In this document: positions 25,938-36,726 of the stretch, in pieces
How positions within the stretch are numbered: position 1 is the stretch's first letter
Layout of the letters: the number at the start of each line of letters is the position of its first letter
Assembly: GCA_947474455.1 (NCBI GenBank)
Contig: CANJIL010000014.1
Location: forward strand, 1 to 58,499
DNA: 58,499 bases
Source of the DNA: Hyphomonadaceae bacterium
Lineage (GTDB): Bacteria > Pseudomonadota > Alphaproteobacteria > Caulobacterales > Hyphomonadaceae
Direction: 5' to 3'
Position numbers and translations under genes: made by a program
The notes under the pieces: generated by a model
The model's input: only the letters and a program-made list of their open reading frames with translations
What the model was told of the DNA's origin: nothing
Database searches by the model: none

Positions 25938-27378
25938 ATGATCTGGCGACGGCTCCTTGGCTATTTTCCGGCGAGCCTGGCCGGCGGCCTCGCCAGTTTC
26001 GGCGCGGTCTACGCGCTGACGCGCCTTATGTCTGCCGCCGACTACGGATTCTACGCGCTTGCCCTGACCACGATGGGTCTCATCTATACGCTGTCGGTGA
26101 CATGGGCCGAGGCGGCCGCCTATCGCTTCGCCGGAGAGGCCGACGCGAAAGGCGTGACGCCGGATCATATCCGCACGGTCATGGCGCTGCTTGCAGCCTC
26201 CGCTGCACTCGGGATGGCGCTGATGCTTGGCGCTGTCCTGATCGCGACAGACCCGATGCTCCGCATGGCGCTTGTCGCCGCGATGTCGACCATGGCGCTG
26301 ACGCCGCTGGTCAATGCCGCGCAGGAAATGAACCGCGCGCAGCAACGCGTGTCGCGCTATTCCACCTTGCGTGTCTCCCAGGATATCGGTGCGTTTGTGG
26401 TCGGGACATTTCTGGCGTGGCGCACGGGGCTTGGATCAGCGGCCCCCTTCGTTGGACTCGCTTGCGTGCTCGCACTGCTCGCGACGGTCGAAGGATCGCG
26501 TCTGTGGCGCGAATCGAAAGGCGGGCGGTTCCGGCCGGAGCGGATGAGACCTTATCTTGCCTATGGCGCGCCGGTGGCGCTCGCTCTCGCCCTGAACATT
26601 GCGCTCGACGCAGGCGACCGCTTTCTCATCGCGCTGTTCCTCGGACCCGAAGCCGTGGGCGTCTATGCGGCGGGCTATGGCATAGCTGACAAGTCCGTAG
26701 GGCTGCTGTGTGCATGGGCGGCTGCAGCTGGCGCACCGATGATGATGGCGGCGTGGGAGCGCGAAGGTCCCCAAGCCGTCCGCGAAGTTTCCGCACATCT
26801 GGCGCGCACGCTGCTGCTCATTGCCGCGCCAGCGGCGGCGGGCCTCGCACTGGTTGCACAGCCCTTGTCAGAGGTGATGATCGGCGAGGACATGCGCGCA
26901 GGCTGCGCAGATCATGCCTTGGATCGCACTGTCCGGCCTGATCAACGGCTTCGTGCTGCACTATATATCCGAGGCTTACCAGCTTTCGCGCCGGACTGAT
27001 CTGCGCGCCTGGCTGATGCTGGTCCCCGCGATCGCCAACATGGCGCTCAATGCGATACTGTTGCCGTGGATCGGGCTGATAGGCGCAGTCTATGCGACAG
27101 TCGCGTGCTATGCGCTTGCACTGATCCTGCTGGCGAGCGTCTCGCGTCGGCTGGCGCCGTTGAGCTGGCCGTGGACAGATTTTCTCAAGATTGCGGGGGC
27201 CTGTTCCACCATGGCGATCGCCGTGCGGCTGATGCCGGAACTTGGCGGCCTGAGCGAACTGCTGCTCAAAGCCAGTGTCGGCGCTGCTGTTTACGTCACG
27301 GCCGTTCTTATATCTGACGCGGCGGGAGCGCATGCCGCCCTGCAGCAATTCGCATCGCGCCGCACGCGTCGCGTTTGA
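25938..27378 (+). pseudogene. Polysaccharide (oligosaccharide) flippase, interrupted by a frameshift
   Basis: A Wzx/PST-type lipid-linked polysaccharide flippase read in two frames. Frame one gives residues 1-315, with the N-terminal MATE-like helices, then degenerates after the MIGEDMRA segment and stops at 26999. The second frame, entered near 26891-26905, continues the family sequence with AQIMPWIALSGLINGF and about five more helices to 27378. One extra base (or two missing) in the GCGCGCAGGCTGCGCAG stretch explains the break. It could be a true pseudogene, a sequencing error or, less likely, programmed frameshifting. Together the parts make about 480 residues, the normal family length. 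Confidence 0.75.
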
Positions 27379-27410
27379 CCCGACTGGCTCCTGCCCGCTA
27401 AGTGACCCTG

Positions 27411-28076
27411 ATGACCGACACCCCCGCCCCGGCCGAGCCTCGCAAATCGATCCCGAAAGGGGCCGGCAATGTGTGGACCGATATCGGGCCTGTTCTCGCA
27501 TTTGTGATCGTCTTCAATGTGATGCAGAACTTTGCCCATGAAACGGGTCCGTTCTCCAAGGAAACGGCTATCTTCTGGGCGACGGGCGTCTTCATGACGT
27601 CGGTATGTCTTGCGATCGGCTATACGCTGGCTCAGGGCCGCAAACTGCCGCCGATGCTGATCATCACAGGAATTGTAGTGATGACCTTCGGCGGGCTGAC
27701 GCTTTGGCTGCAGGATGAAACGTTCGCCTTCATAAAGCCGACGATCATCAACACGCTGTTCGCTGTCACAATTCTCGGCAGTCTCGCAATCGGGCGGAAC
27801 ATCTGGAAGACCGCGTTCGAGCACGCTTTCCAGCTTCCCGACCATGCCTGGAAGATTTTCGCGCTGCGCTGGGCGGGTTTCTATGTCGTTCTGGCGATCA
27901 TCAACGAGGTCATCTGGCGGAATTTCCCGAAGGAGTTCTGGGTCAACTCCAAGCTGTTCCTTTCGATCCCGCTCGCCATCGTCTTCATGGTGATCAACCT
28001 GCCTTTCCTGGTGAAGCATAGCATCGAGCAGCCTGAAGAGGGCGCAGCCGAAAAGAAGGCCGGCGACGCGGTCTGA
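27411..28076 (+). CDS. yciB: Inner membrane septation-type protein YciB (IspZ)
   Basis: 221-residue membrane protein with six hydrophobic helices. GPVLAFVIVFN and the later NEVIW..FP..FWVNSK segments are family hallmarks. YciB (formerly IspA/IspZ) affects cell envelope integrity and division, with uncertain mechanism. I prefer ATG 27411 over the in-frame GTG at 27402; neither has a clear ribosome site. It is 32 bases after the flippase and convergent with the Nudix gene, which begins 1 base after its stop. Confidence 0.88.
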   Translation: MTDTPAPAEPRKSIPKGAGNVWTDIGPVLAFVIVFNVMQNFAHETGPFSKETAIFWATGVFMTSVCLAIGYTLAQGRKLPPMLIITGIVVMTFGGLTLWLQDETFAFIKPTIINTLFAVTILGSLAIGRNIWKTAFEHAFQLPDHAWKIFALRWAGFYVVLAIINEVIWRNFPKEFWVNSKLFLSIPLAIVFMVINLPFLVKHSIEQPEEGAAEKKAGDAV

Positions 28077-28616
28077 TCAGCGCTCCAATTGATCAGTTCC
28101 CGGCGGATTTCCGAACGGCGTAAAGCCGGTTTGCCCTTGCGTCTCGCGATAGTGATCGAGCGCCCAGCGCACTGACGGAAAGGCGAGCTCGGACCACGGG
28201 ATCTCATCCCATCCGAACAGCGCAACTTCGAGGCTTTCCGGCCCAGGTGAGGGATCGTTCACGATGCGTGCACGGAAGAATACCTGAACCTGCCCTATCC
28301 GTGGGATCGAATACAGGCTCAGCAACGTTTCGATGACGAGTTCGGCGCGGGCTTCCTCCATGGCTTCGCGCCGGGCGCCCTCCTCGATGCTCTCGCCAAG
28401 CTCGAGAAACCCTGCCGGCAGCGTCCAGAAGCCCTTTCGCGGTTCAATCGCTCTCCGGCACAAGAGGATGCGACCGCCGGCATGCGCCACTACGCCAGTC
28501 ACAATTCTGGGGTTCGCATAGTCGATAAATCCGCACTGGTCGCAGATGCGTCGCTCGCGATCCTCGCCGGGAGGAACGCCTAGTGAGAAAGAGGCGGGAA
28601 TTTGCGGGTCGCTCAC
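28077..28616 (-). CDS. Nudix hydrolase with zinc-ribbon-type N-terminus
   Basis: 179-residue pyrophosphatase-type enzyme. An N-terminal CDQCG (25-29) plus the YANPRIV strand mark the NADH pyrophosphatase-like subgroup. The Nudix box runs from Gly69 to about residue 91, with REAMEEA supplying the metal-binding glutamates; its usual terminal Gly is replaced by Arg, as seen in this subgroup. Only one CxxC is present, so zinc binding is uncertain. Likely substrate is an ADP-ribose- or NADH-like nucleotide, inferred from the subgroup. No operon partner. Confidence 0.85.
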   Translation of the reverse strand: MSDPQIPASFSLGVPPGEDRERRICDQCGFIDYANPRIVTGVVAHAGGRILLCRRAIEPRKGFWTLPAGFLELGESIEEGARREAMEEARAELVIETLLSLYSIPRIGQVQVFFRARIVNDPSPGPESLEVALFGWDEIPWSELAFPSVRWALDHYRETQGQTGFTPFGNPPGTDQLER

Positions 28617-28735
28617 TGCGCCAACATGACCTTTTGCTGTGCACAGAGGAAGTCGGCGCCCTACATTTCCATCGAGGGACTGAACTGCCGCCTGTAGACT
28701 CCGAATGCTTGAATTGAGATTTTCATGGGGCTGTC

Positions 28736-29326
28736 ATGACCGTCCGCGCTGATGCCGCCAGGCGGCCAGACAAAAAGACCGCGCGCCCCGCCGGGCGCCG
28801 GGCGGTGTTTCGCTTGAGCGAATCGCCATCTCATCTGCTGCGCAGGGCAGAACAGTTCGCTGCCGAGACATTTGTCAAAACCGTCCTGCCTGACGGCGTC
28901 ACGCTGCGCCAGACCGTGCTCCTTGCCGCCATCGCCGAAGCAGAAGGCGCAAGCCAGTCCAATCTCGTCAGCGCCACGGGCGTTGACCGGTCCACGCTTG
29001 CCGAGATGATGGCGCGGATGGAGCAGAAGGGCCTTATCAGCCGGTCAGCAGCCCGGGATGACGGCCGCGCAAAATCTGTCAGCCTCACAAATGAAGGCCG
29101 CCGCCGCCTCGACGCGGCCCTGCCCGCCATGCGTGAGGTCGATCGCGCACTTCTCGCGGCGGTGCCAGCGAACCGGCGGGTGGCGTTCCGGGCCACGTTG
29201 CTGATGCTCGCTGAAGCGGCGAATGCACAGCAGCTAGAAACTGCAGATGCGCCGCAACCTGTAAAGAAGCCGGCCGCGACGCACAGGCCGGGCGCGCGCA
29301 ACAAGGCGCCCAGACACAAGCGCTAG
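28736..29326 (+). CDS. MarR-family regulator with basic N- and C-terminal tails
   Basis: 196-residue winged-helix protein. The central region (about 30-150) is a MarR domain: SQSNLVSATGVDRSTLAEMMARME is the recognition helix and DDGRAKSV the wing. Both ends are unusually basic: residues 1-22 contain several Arg/Lys, and the last 20 are Lys/Arg/Pro-rich and probably disordered, adding non-specific DNA affinity. It is divergent from the Nudix gene across 119 bases and converges on ccmG with a 4-base overlap. No palindrome as clear as that of the other MarR pair is visible, so target genes are unknown. Confidence 0.82.
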   Translation: MTVRADAARRPDKKTARPAGRRAVFRLSESPSHLLRRAEQFAAETFVKTVLPDGVTLRQTVLLAAIAEAEGASQSNLVSATGVDRSTLAEMMARMEQKGLISRSAARDDGRAKSVSLTNEGRRRLDAALPAMREVDRALLAAVPANRRVAFRATLLMLAEAANAQQLETADAPQPVKKPAATHRPGARNKAPRHKR

Positions 29327-29874
29327 CCAGCAGGCGCGGAGGTGGGTTTCGCAGCTTCTGCGCGATACGCCGCGACGAAATCCACGACATCCGCCTCGGT
29401 GAAATAGTTCCGCTTGGTCTTTACGATCTGTCCTCTGGCGTCGATCAGGAAGCTTTCCGGGACACCGGAAATTCCGATGTCGATGCCAAGATCGCCGAGC
29501 GGATCGAGGCCAATGCGCGCGAACGGATTGCCATCCCGCGCCAGCAATTCGTGCGCGCCTGCGATGCCCTTGGGGTCCTTGTATAGCATACCCACGATCT
29601 CGACGCCTTCGCCCGCCATCTTCACCAGCAGCGGATGCTCGAGCTTGCATGGCGCACACCACGTCGCCCAGAAGTTCACCAGCACGGGCCGGCCCTTGAA
29701 GTCGGAGAGCTTCACCTGCCCGCCATCGAGGCCGGGCACATCAAACTGCGGCGCCGGGCGTGATGGCGAGGCAAAACTGGCAGGCGCGGGATCGCCGCCC
29801 GTCAGCCGCTGGAACCCCACGACGACCAGCCCCAGGAAAACAGCAAGCGGCAGAATTGCCCACCAGCGCTTCAC
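29323..29874 (-). CDS. ccmG: Cytochrome c biogenesis thiol:disulfide interchange protein CcmG/DsbE
   Basis: 183-residue membrane-anchored thioredoxin-like protein facing the periplasm. An N-terminal anchor (about 5-22) precedes a thioredoxin fold with WCAPC (Cys73, Cys76) and the later cis-Pro segment GVPESF. It reduces apocytochrome c thiols before heme attachment. The GTG start overlaps the ccmD stop (GTGA), so translation is coupled. It is the last gene of the ccm cluster visible here. Confidence 0.92.
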   Translation of the reverse strand: MKRWWAILPLAVFLGLVVVGFQRLTGGDPAPASFASPSRPAPQFDVPGLDGGQVKLSDFKGRPVLVNFWATWCAPCKLEHPLLVKMAGEGVEIVGMLYKDPKGIAGAHELLARDGNPFARIGLDPLGDLGIDIGISGVPESFLIDARGQIVKTKRNYFTEADVVDFVAAYRAEAAKPTSAPAG

Positions 29875-30029
29875 GGCCTTGCATCCTTCTCAGTCGCCTC
29901 GATCGCATCGAGCTTCTTCTTCGCGTTGATCACACGCACCACAGACCATGCGACCAGCGCCGCCAGCACCACGGTCGCGATGCCATAGGCCGAAAGAACG
30001 TAGGGCGTGTATCTGCCATAGTCGAACAT
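29871..30029 (-). CDS. ccmD: Heme exporter protein CcmD
   Basis: A 52-residue single-span membrane protein, small enough to be missed by automatic calling. It starts MFDYGRYTPYVLSAYG, has one hydrophobic helix (about 12-32) and a Lys-rich cytoplasmic tail (KKKLDAIEATEK), exactly the CcmD pattern. CcmD stabilises CcmE-CcmC contact and release of holo-CcmE from the CcmABCD complex. It sits 4 bases downstream of ccmC and overlaps ccmG by 4. Confidence 0.88.
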   Translation of the reverse strand: MFDYGRYTPYVLSAYGIATVVLAALVAWSVVRVINAKKKLDAIEATEKDARP

Positions 30030-30033
30030 CGGA

Positions 30034-30747
30034 TCAGCCCGCCGCCTGTCTGCGTTGCGCGAGCATCTCGGCGCGCGTGTTCATGATCTCAGCGCGCATG
30101 TTGAGCAGGGTGAGACCGCCAAACAGCGCCAGATATCCCAGTGCAACGACATACATCGGGTATTTGAACTCCGCGGTTGCGTTCATCGACACCTGGTGAA
30201 GCGTTGCGAACCAATTGACCGAGAAGTGGATGATCGGCAGATTCACAGCGCCCGCAAGGCACAGGATCGCCGCGGCGCGCGCGGCCTTCTGCGGCGTCTC
30301 CATCGCCTGCCATATCGCGATATAGCCGAGGTAGATGAAGAACAGGATCAGCACGGACACTAGCCGCGCATCGCCCCACTCCCACCATGTGCCCCAGGTC
30401 GGATAGCCCCAGATCGATCCCGTTATCAGCCCAAAGGCCGTGACGGCGGCGCCGACCGGCGCTGCGGACTTCGCCGCCACATCGGCCAGCGCATGGCGCC
30501 AGACGATGGAAATCAGGCTGGCGCCCGCCATGAAGGCGTAGGCGAAAAGCGAGAGCCACATCGCCGGCACATGCACGAACATGATCCGCGCCGAATCGCC
30601 CTGCACCGCATCAGGCGGCACGACGAACAAGCCGAGACAGATGCCCAGCACGATGACCGCCGACCCGAGGACTGTGAAACCCCACGCAAACCACTTAGAC
30701 GCCGCCATGAAGCGGTGCGGATTGGCAAAGAAGGACATCACAGCCAT
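30034..30747 (-). CDS. ccmC: Heme-handling membrane protein CcmC
   Basis: 237 residues and six helices. The tryptophan-rich WGTWWEWGDARL segment (about 118-129) and flanking periplasmic histidines bind heme for transfer to CcmE. This is the CcmC/CcmF/NrfE heme-handling family; the short length and the ccmB-ccmC-ccmD order identify CcmC. ATG 30747 or the ATG three codons later may be used. A gap of 85 bases separates it from ccmB. Confidence 0.93.
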   Translation of the reverse strand: MAVMSFFANPHRFMAASKWFAWGFTVLGSAVIVLGICLGLFVVPPDAVQGDSARIMFVHVPAMWLSLFAYAFMAGASLISIVWRHALADVAAKSAAPVGAAVTAFGLITGSIWGYPTWGTWWEWGDARLVSVLILFFIYLGYIAIWQAMETPQKAARAAAILCLAGAVNLPIIHFSVNWFATLHQVSMNATAEFKYPMYVVALGYLALFGGLTLLNMRAEIMNTRAEMLAQRRQAAG

Positions 30748-30832
30748 GAAGGCTCCCTGGGTAGTCCGGCCAGTCTATCCGGTTGGCGCGGGCCCAACCG
30801 TCACAAAATCCGGATTGCGCCGCGAGGCGTAT

Positions 30833-31498
30833 TTAGTCGATCGCCGTCCTGAGCGCCATTGCAGCGGCAAAAGGCGACGTTGCGATGCCGAATAGCGCAA
30901 CTGCAGCCGTCAGCATGGCCGGCTGCGCCCAGTCGCCGCCGCTCGCCGCGGCGTAAAGAGCAGCCGCGCCGAAGATCATGGTCGGCACATAAAGCGGCAG
31001 CGTCACCAGCGCGATGAGTAGGCCGCCCCGCCGCATGCCGGCAGTGAGCGCAGCCCCGATCGAGCCAAAGAAGAAGAATGCCGCCGAACCCATGAGCGAC
31101 GCGGCGATGACGAATGGCGATGTCGCGGGCGGCCCCTGCAGCATGATCCATAGCATCGGGGCGACGATCGCGAGCGGTATGCCTGTGGCGATCCAGTGCG
31201 CCAGGGTCTTGGCCAGCGCGATGCCCTCCATCCCGACGCCGGAGCCGGCGTAGGCGTCGAGCGTGCCATCCTCCAGATCGGCTTGGAACAGGCGCTCCAT
31301 GGGCAGCAGGCTCGACAGGGCCAGCGCGATCCACATGACGCCGGGCCCGGCGATCTGCAGGTTGGAGATGTCGTTGCCGACGGCGAAGGGCGTCAGGCTT
31401 CCTGCGGCAAAGAAGAAGCCGACCGGCAGCGCCGCCCCTCCCCCGCCCGACCACGCCAGCTTGAGCTCGCGGGTGAAAACCGACATGGAGCCGCTCAA
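30833..31498 (-). CDS. ccmB: Heme exporter permease CcmB
   Basis: 221-residue six-helix permease of the CcmAB ABC transporter that, with CcmC and CcmD, releases heme-loaded CcmE. The family signature FQADLEDGTLDAY lies near residue 72, and LPLYVPTMIFGA near 165. I favour TTG 31498 over ATG 31486: it overlaps the ccmA stop as TTGA and has GGGAG 8 bases upstream, whereas the ATG has neither. Confidence 0.92.
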   Translation of the reverse strand: MSGSMSVFTRELKLAWSGGGGAALPVGFFFAAGSLTPFAVGNDISNLQIAGPGVMWIALALSSLLPMERLFQADLEDGTLDAYAGSGVGMEGIALAKTLAHWIATGIPLAIVAPMLWIMLQGPPATSPFVIAASLMGSAAFFFFGSIGAALTAGMRRGGLLIALVTLPLYVPTMIFGAAALYAAASGGDWAQPAMLTAAVALFGIATSPFAAAMALRTAID

Positions 31499-32124
31499 AC
31501 CACAGCTCCCGTCTTCGAGGCGGAGACGTCCAGCGTCCGCGATCCGGCAAAGCCCTCGCCGTGAATGGCGGCGATGACCAAGCCGCCGCCTGCGCGATGT
31601 TCGTTCACGAGCTGGATCACCAGCTCTCGGCCCTGGACGTCCAGAGCAGCGGTAGGCTCATCGAGCAGCCAGACAGGACGCGGCTCGATCAGCAGGCGGA
31701 CCAGTGCGAGGCGGCGTTTCTGACCCGCAGACAGGCCGCGCCCAGGCACAGCCTCCCGTCCAGCTAGCCCAACACGCTTCATTGCTTTCACAGCCTCTGC
31801 CTGATCGCGGCCGAAATAACGCGCCCAGAAGGCCGCCTGCTCAGCCGCTGTTTCCGAAGGTTTGACTGCGTCGAGATGTCCAAGGTAGTGCCGCCCCGGC
31901 TCTTCTGCGCCGTCCGTGAACGTCACCTTGCCTGCGTGCGGTTCGGTGAGACCGGCGAGAATGCGAAGCAAGGTCGACTTGCCCGACCCGTTCGGTCCAC
32001 GCAGTTCCAGCACTTCTCCGCCGGAAAGGCGAAAAGACACGTCTTCGAACAGGATCCGCAGCCCGCGTGACGCCGCGAGGTTTTCAACATCAAGGACCAG
32101 TGATGAGGCGCCGGCGCCAATCAA
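31495..32124 (-). CDS. ccmA: Heme exporter ATP-binding protein CcmA
   Basis: 209-residue ABC ATPase for CcmB. Walker A is GPNGSGKST (43-51), the ABC signature LSAGQKRR is near 131 and Walker B LLDEPTAALD near 152. The TTG start at 32124 has GAGG 8 bases upstream. It is the first gene of a minus-strand ccmABCD-ccmG run and is divergent from acnA. ccmE, ccmF and ccmH are not in the window and must lie elsewhere. Confidence 0.93.
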   Translation of the reverse strand: MIGAGASSLVLDVENLAASRGLRILFEDVSFRLSGGEVLELRGPNGSGKSTLLRILAGLTEPHAGKVTFTDGAEEPGRHYLGHLDAVKPSETAAEQAAFWARYFGRDQAEAVKAMKRVGLAGREAVPGRGLSAGQKRRLALVRLLIEPRPVWLLDEPTAALDVQGRELVIQLVNEHRAGGGLVIAAIHGEGFAGSRTLDVSASKTGAVV

Positions 32125-32161
32125 TCTGTTTACCTCTTCCGGCTCAATTGCGTCCCTCTAC

Positions 32162-32209
32162 GGCGTCCTGTAGGAACGCCGCCTGAGCGGGGGGCCGCCA
32201 GCTCCCCCC
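32162..32209 (+). promoter_or_regulatory. Two adjacent hairpins in the acnA leader / ccmA-acnA divergent region
   Basis: GGCGTCCT-GT-AGGAACGCC (32162-32180, one bulge) is followed by GGGGGG (32189-32194) and CCCCCC (32204-32209). They occupy the acnA 5' leader within 40 bases of the start. They may be a leader regulatory structure; no known riboswitch family was recognised. Confidence 0.35.
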
Positions 32210-32246
32210 AATACCAGATCCGATGCCCGGAAAGGGTGGTCCAGAC

Positions 32247-34925
<2,679 letters not shown>

Positions 34926-34983
34926 GGGGGGTAACGCCCTCTTGATTCGGAGTTTTGTGCGGCTGCGAGATACTCCGATCAGA

Positions 34984-35706
34984 ATGACGTCATCGTTTGC
35001 ACGAATCGTCTGCGCCTTTGTTGCGCTTGTAGCAGCGCCGACCTCGCTCGCGCAGCAGGGCGGCATAAACGTGCCCGAGCACGTCGCGCGGCCTGTGGTC
35101 ATGGAGCTGTTTTCCAGCCAGGGCTGTGGCAACTGCCCCGCCGCCAACGCTAATGTGCAGAAGCTGGGCGAGCGGACGGACGTGATCGCCCTCACCTATC
35201 CGGTTGGGATCTGGGACTATCTCGGATGGGACGACACCTTCGCCAAGCCGGAGTTCCTGGAGCGCCAGAAACGCTACAACCGCACGCTGGGCTATCGTGG
35301 CCCGTATACGCCGCAAGTCATCTACTCAGGCGAAAAGCATGGTCCGGGCACGGACATCAACAAGCTGGCCAAGGGGTTCGCCGCCCGGGACATTACGCCT
35401 TACCCGGTGGGTGTCGCGTTCGACGGTGACAAGGTGGTTGTCGCCGGCAACATGCCCGAGAAGATGACCAAGGCCAGCGTGGTGCTCGTGCGCTTCCGCA
35501 CGGGCCAGACGAAAGTCACGCCGGCAGCCGGCGCCAACCAGGGCAAGGCGATGACCTACTGGAACCTGGTCACCGGCTACGAGACGATCGGCGAATGGAC
35601 GGGCGGCATGCAGAAATATCAGGCAGCCTGCAACTCCGGATGCGCCGTGCTCGTCCAGAAAGACGGCGCCGAAGGCGCCATTATCGGCGCGGTGCAGAAG
35701 AAATAG
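34984..35706 (+). CDS. DUF1223 secreted thioredoxin-like protein
   Basis: 240 residues. The N-terminus from ATG 34984 is a signal peptide (hydrophobic core about 6-20, ending near SLAQQ). The mature protein starts with ELFSSQGCGNCPAANA, a CxxC-type active site of the DUF1223 family, which has a thioredoxin-like fold of unestablished function. Two further Cys (near residue 213-217) could form a disulfide. It follows acnA in the same direction, but no functional link is known. It converges with the DUF4340 gene 3 bases away. An upstream TTG at 34942 would lengthen the signal region. Confidence 0.85.
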   Translation: MTSSFARIVCAFVALVAAPTSLAQQGGINVPEHVARPVVMELFSSQGCGNCPAANANVQKLGERTDVIALTYPVGIWDYLGWDDTFAKPEFLERQKRYNRTLGYRGPYTPQVIYSGEKHGPGTDINKLAKGFAARDITPYPVGVAFDGDKVVVAGNMPEKMTKASVVLVRFRTGQTKVTPAAGANQGKAMTYWNLVTGYETIGEWTGGMQKYQAACNSGCAVLVQKDGAEGAIIGAVQKK

Positions 35707-35709
35707 GCG

Positions 35710-36726
35710 CTATTCGGCGATCGCGGCGAGCGGCGTCGAGAAACCACCCCAGTCCAGTTCGGTCAGCGCGAACGCCCACGCCGCGGCTTTTGCGTTTATC
35801 GCGGCCGCCTGCTCGACGGCTTCAGGCGACGCCGTTTCGCCTGCTGCCGCGCTGATCGTGATCCAGCCGCGATCGTGCTTCTTCCAGCTGCGCGCGACGA
35901 TGAAGACGCCGGATTTGGTGCGGGTGATGTGTTCGGCCACGGGCGCGCCGATCGCGATCTCCATGGCGGGCCTTACGTCGGTGGGCGAGAATCGGGTCAG
36001 CGCTTCGGCGGCGACGGATGGCGCAAGCGCCGCAACCAGCGGACGGTTGTTATGGGGCGACGCGAGGCTGAAGCCGCCATCGGTATGCGCAATGAGGCGA
36101 TAGGACGGCCCCTGCGCGGGGCGGACATCGACGCCTTCGATATCCTCCACCTTCAGCGGCGCGACATTGAGATCGAGCCAGCGCACCGCGCGCTGGAGCG
36201 GCGGCAGAACGCTGCTGGCGACGGCCCAGGCCTGAAGATCGTCCGGCTCGCGCACATAACTGCGGCCGTCGCGATAGCCGGCCAGCAGCTTCACTAAATT
36301 CACGCCCGAACCATCGCCCGCCTCGATCAGAGCGCCCGTGCCGCCCGCCGCCGGATCGCCAAGGCCGATGCGGTCGAACTTCTTCTCGTCGCGCGTCATG
36401 GGACGCGCATAAGTTATGGTGGACAGCGCCTGCGTGAGTTCCTGGATCCGCGCGGCCTCGACGGGATAGTTGCCCTTCTCCGGCATCACCCAGCCATCGG
36501 CATTCTTGACGAGGTGATAGCTCTCCTCCCCCGTCGTCACCATGATGAGCGAGATGAGGCTGGTCTTGCTCTCGAATGCGGGCAGGACGCGCAGGCCGAC
36601 TTCGGCGCGCGGCAGGTCCTCTGCCGGAGGAAGGAAGGACGCAGCGCCCAGCAGCGCGGAGATGCCGGCAACAGCGGCAAGAATGATCAGGGTGCGGCGG
36701 CGGAGCGCTGCCGATGCGATGGTCAT
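35710..36726 (-). CDS. DUF4340 domain membrane protein, last gene of a Gld-like operon
   Basis: 338 residues. An N-terminal membrane anchor (about 11-32) is followed by DUF4340 repeats with hallmark GWVMPEKGNYPVE near 78. DUF4340 proteins typically sit with GldG-like proteins and ABC transporters, as here: its start overlaps the GldG-like stop by 4 bases. The function of the complex outside gliding bacteria is not established. Confidence 0.85.
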   Translation of the reverse strand: MTIASAALRRRTLIILAAVAGISALLGAASFLPPAEDLPRAEVGLRVLPAFESKTSLISLIMVTTGEESYHLVKNADGWVMPEKGNYPVEAARIQELTQALSTITYARPMTRDEKKFDRIGLGDPAAGGTGALIEAGDGSGVNLVKLLAGYRDGRSYVREPDDLQAWAVASSVLPPLQRAVRWLDLNVAPLKVEDIEGVDVRPAQGPSYRLIAHTDGGFSLASPHNNRPLVAALAPSVAAEALTRFSPTDVRPAMEIAIGAPVAEHITRTKSGVFIVARSWKKHDRGWITISAAAGETASPEAVEQAAAINAKAAAWAFALTELDWGGFSTPLAAIAE

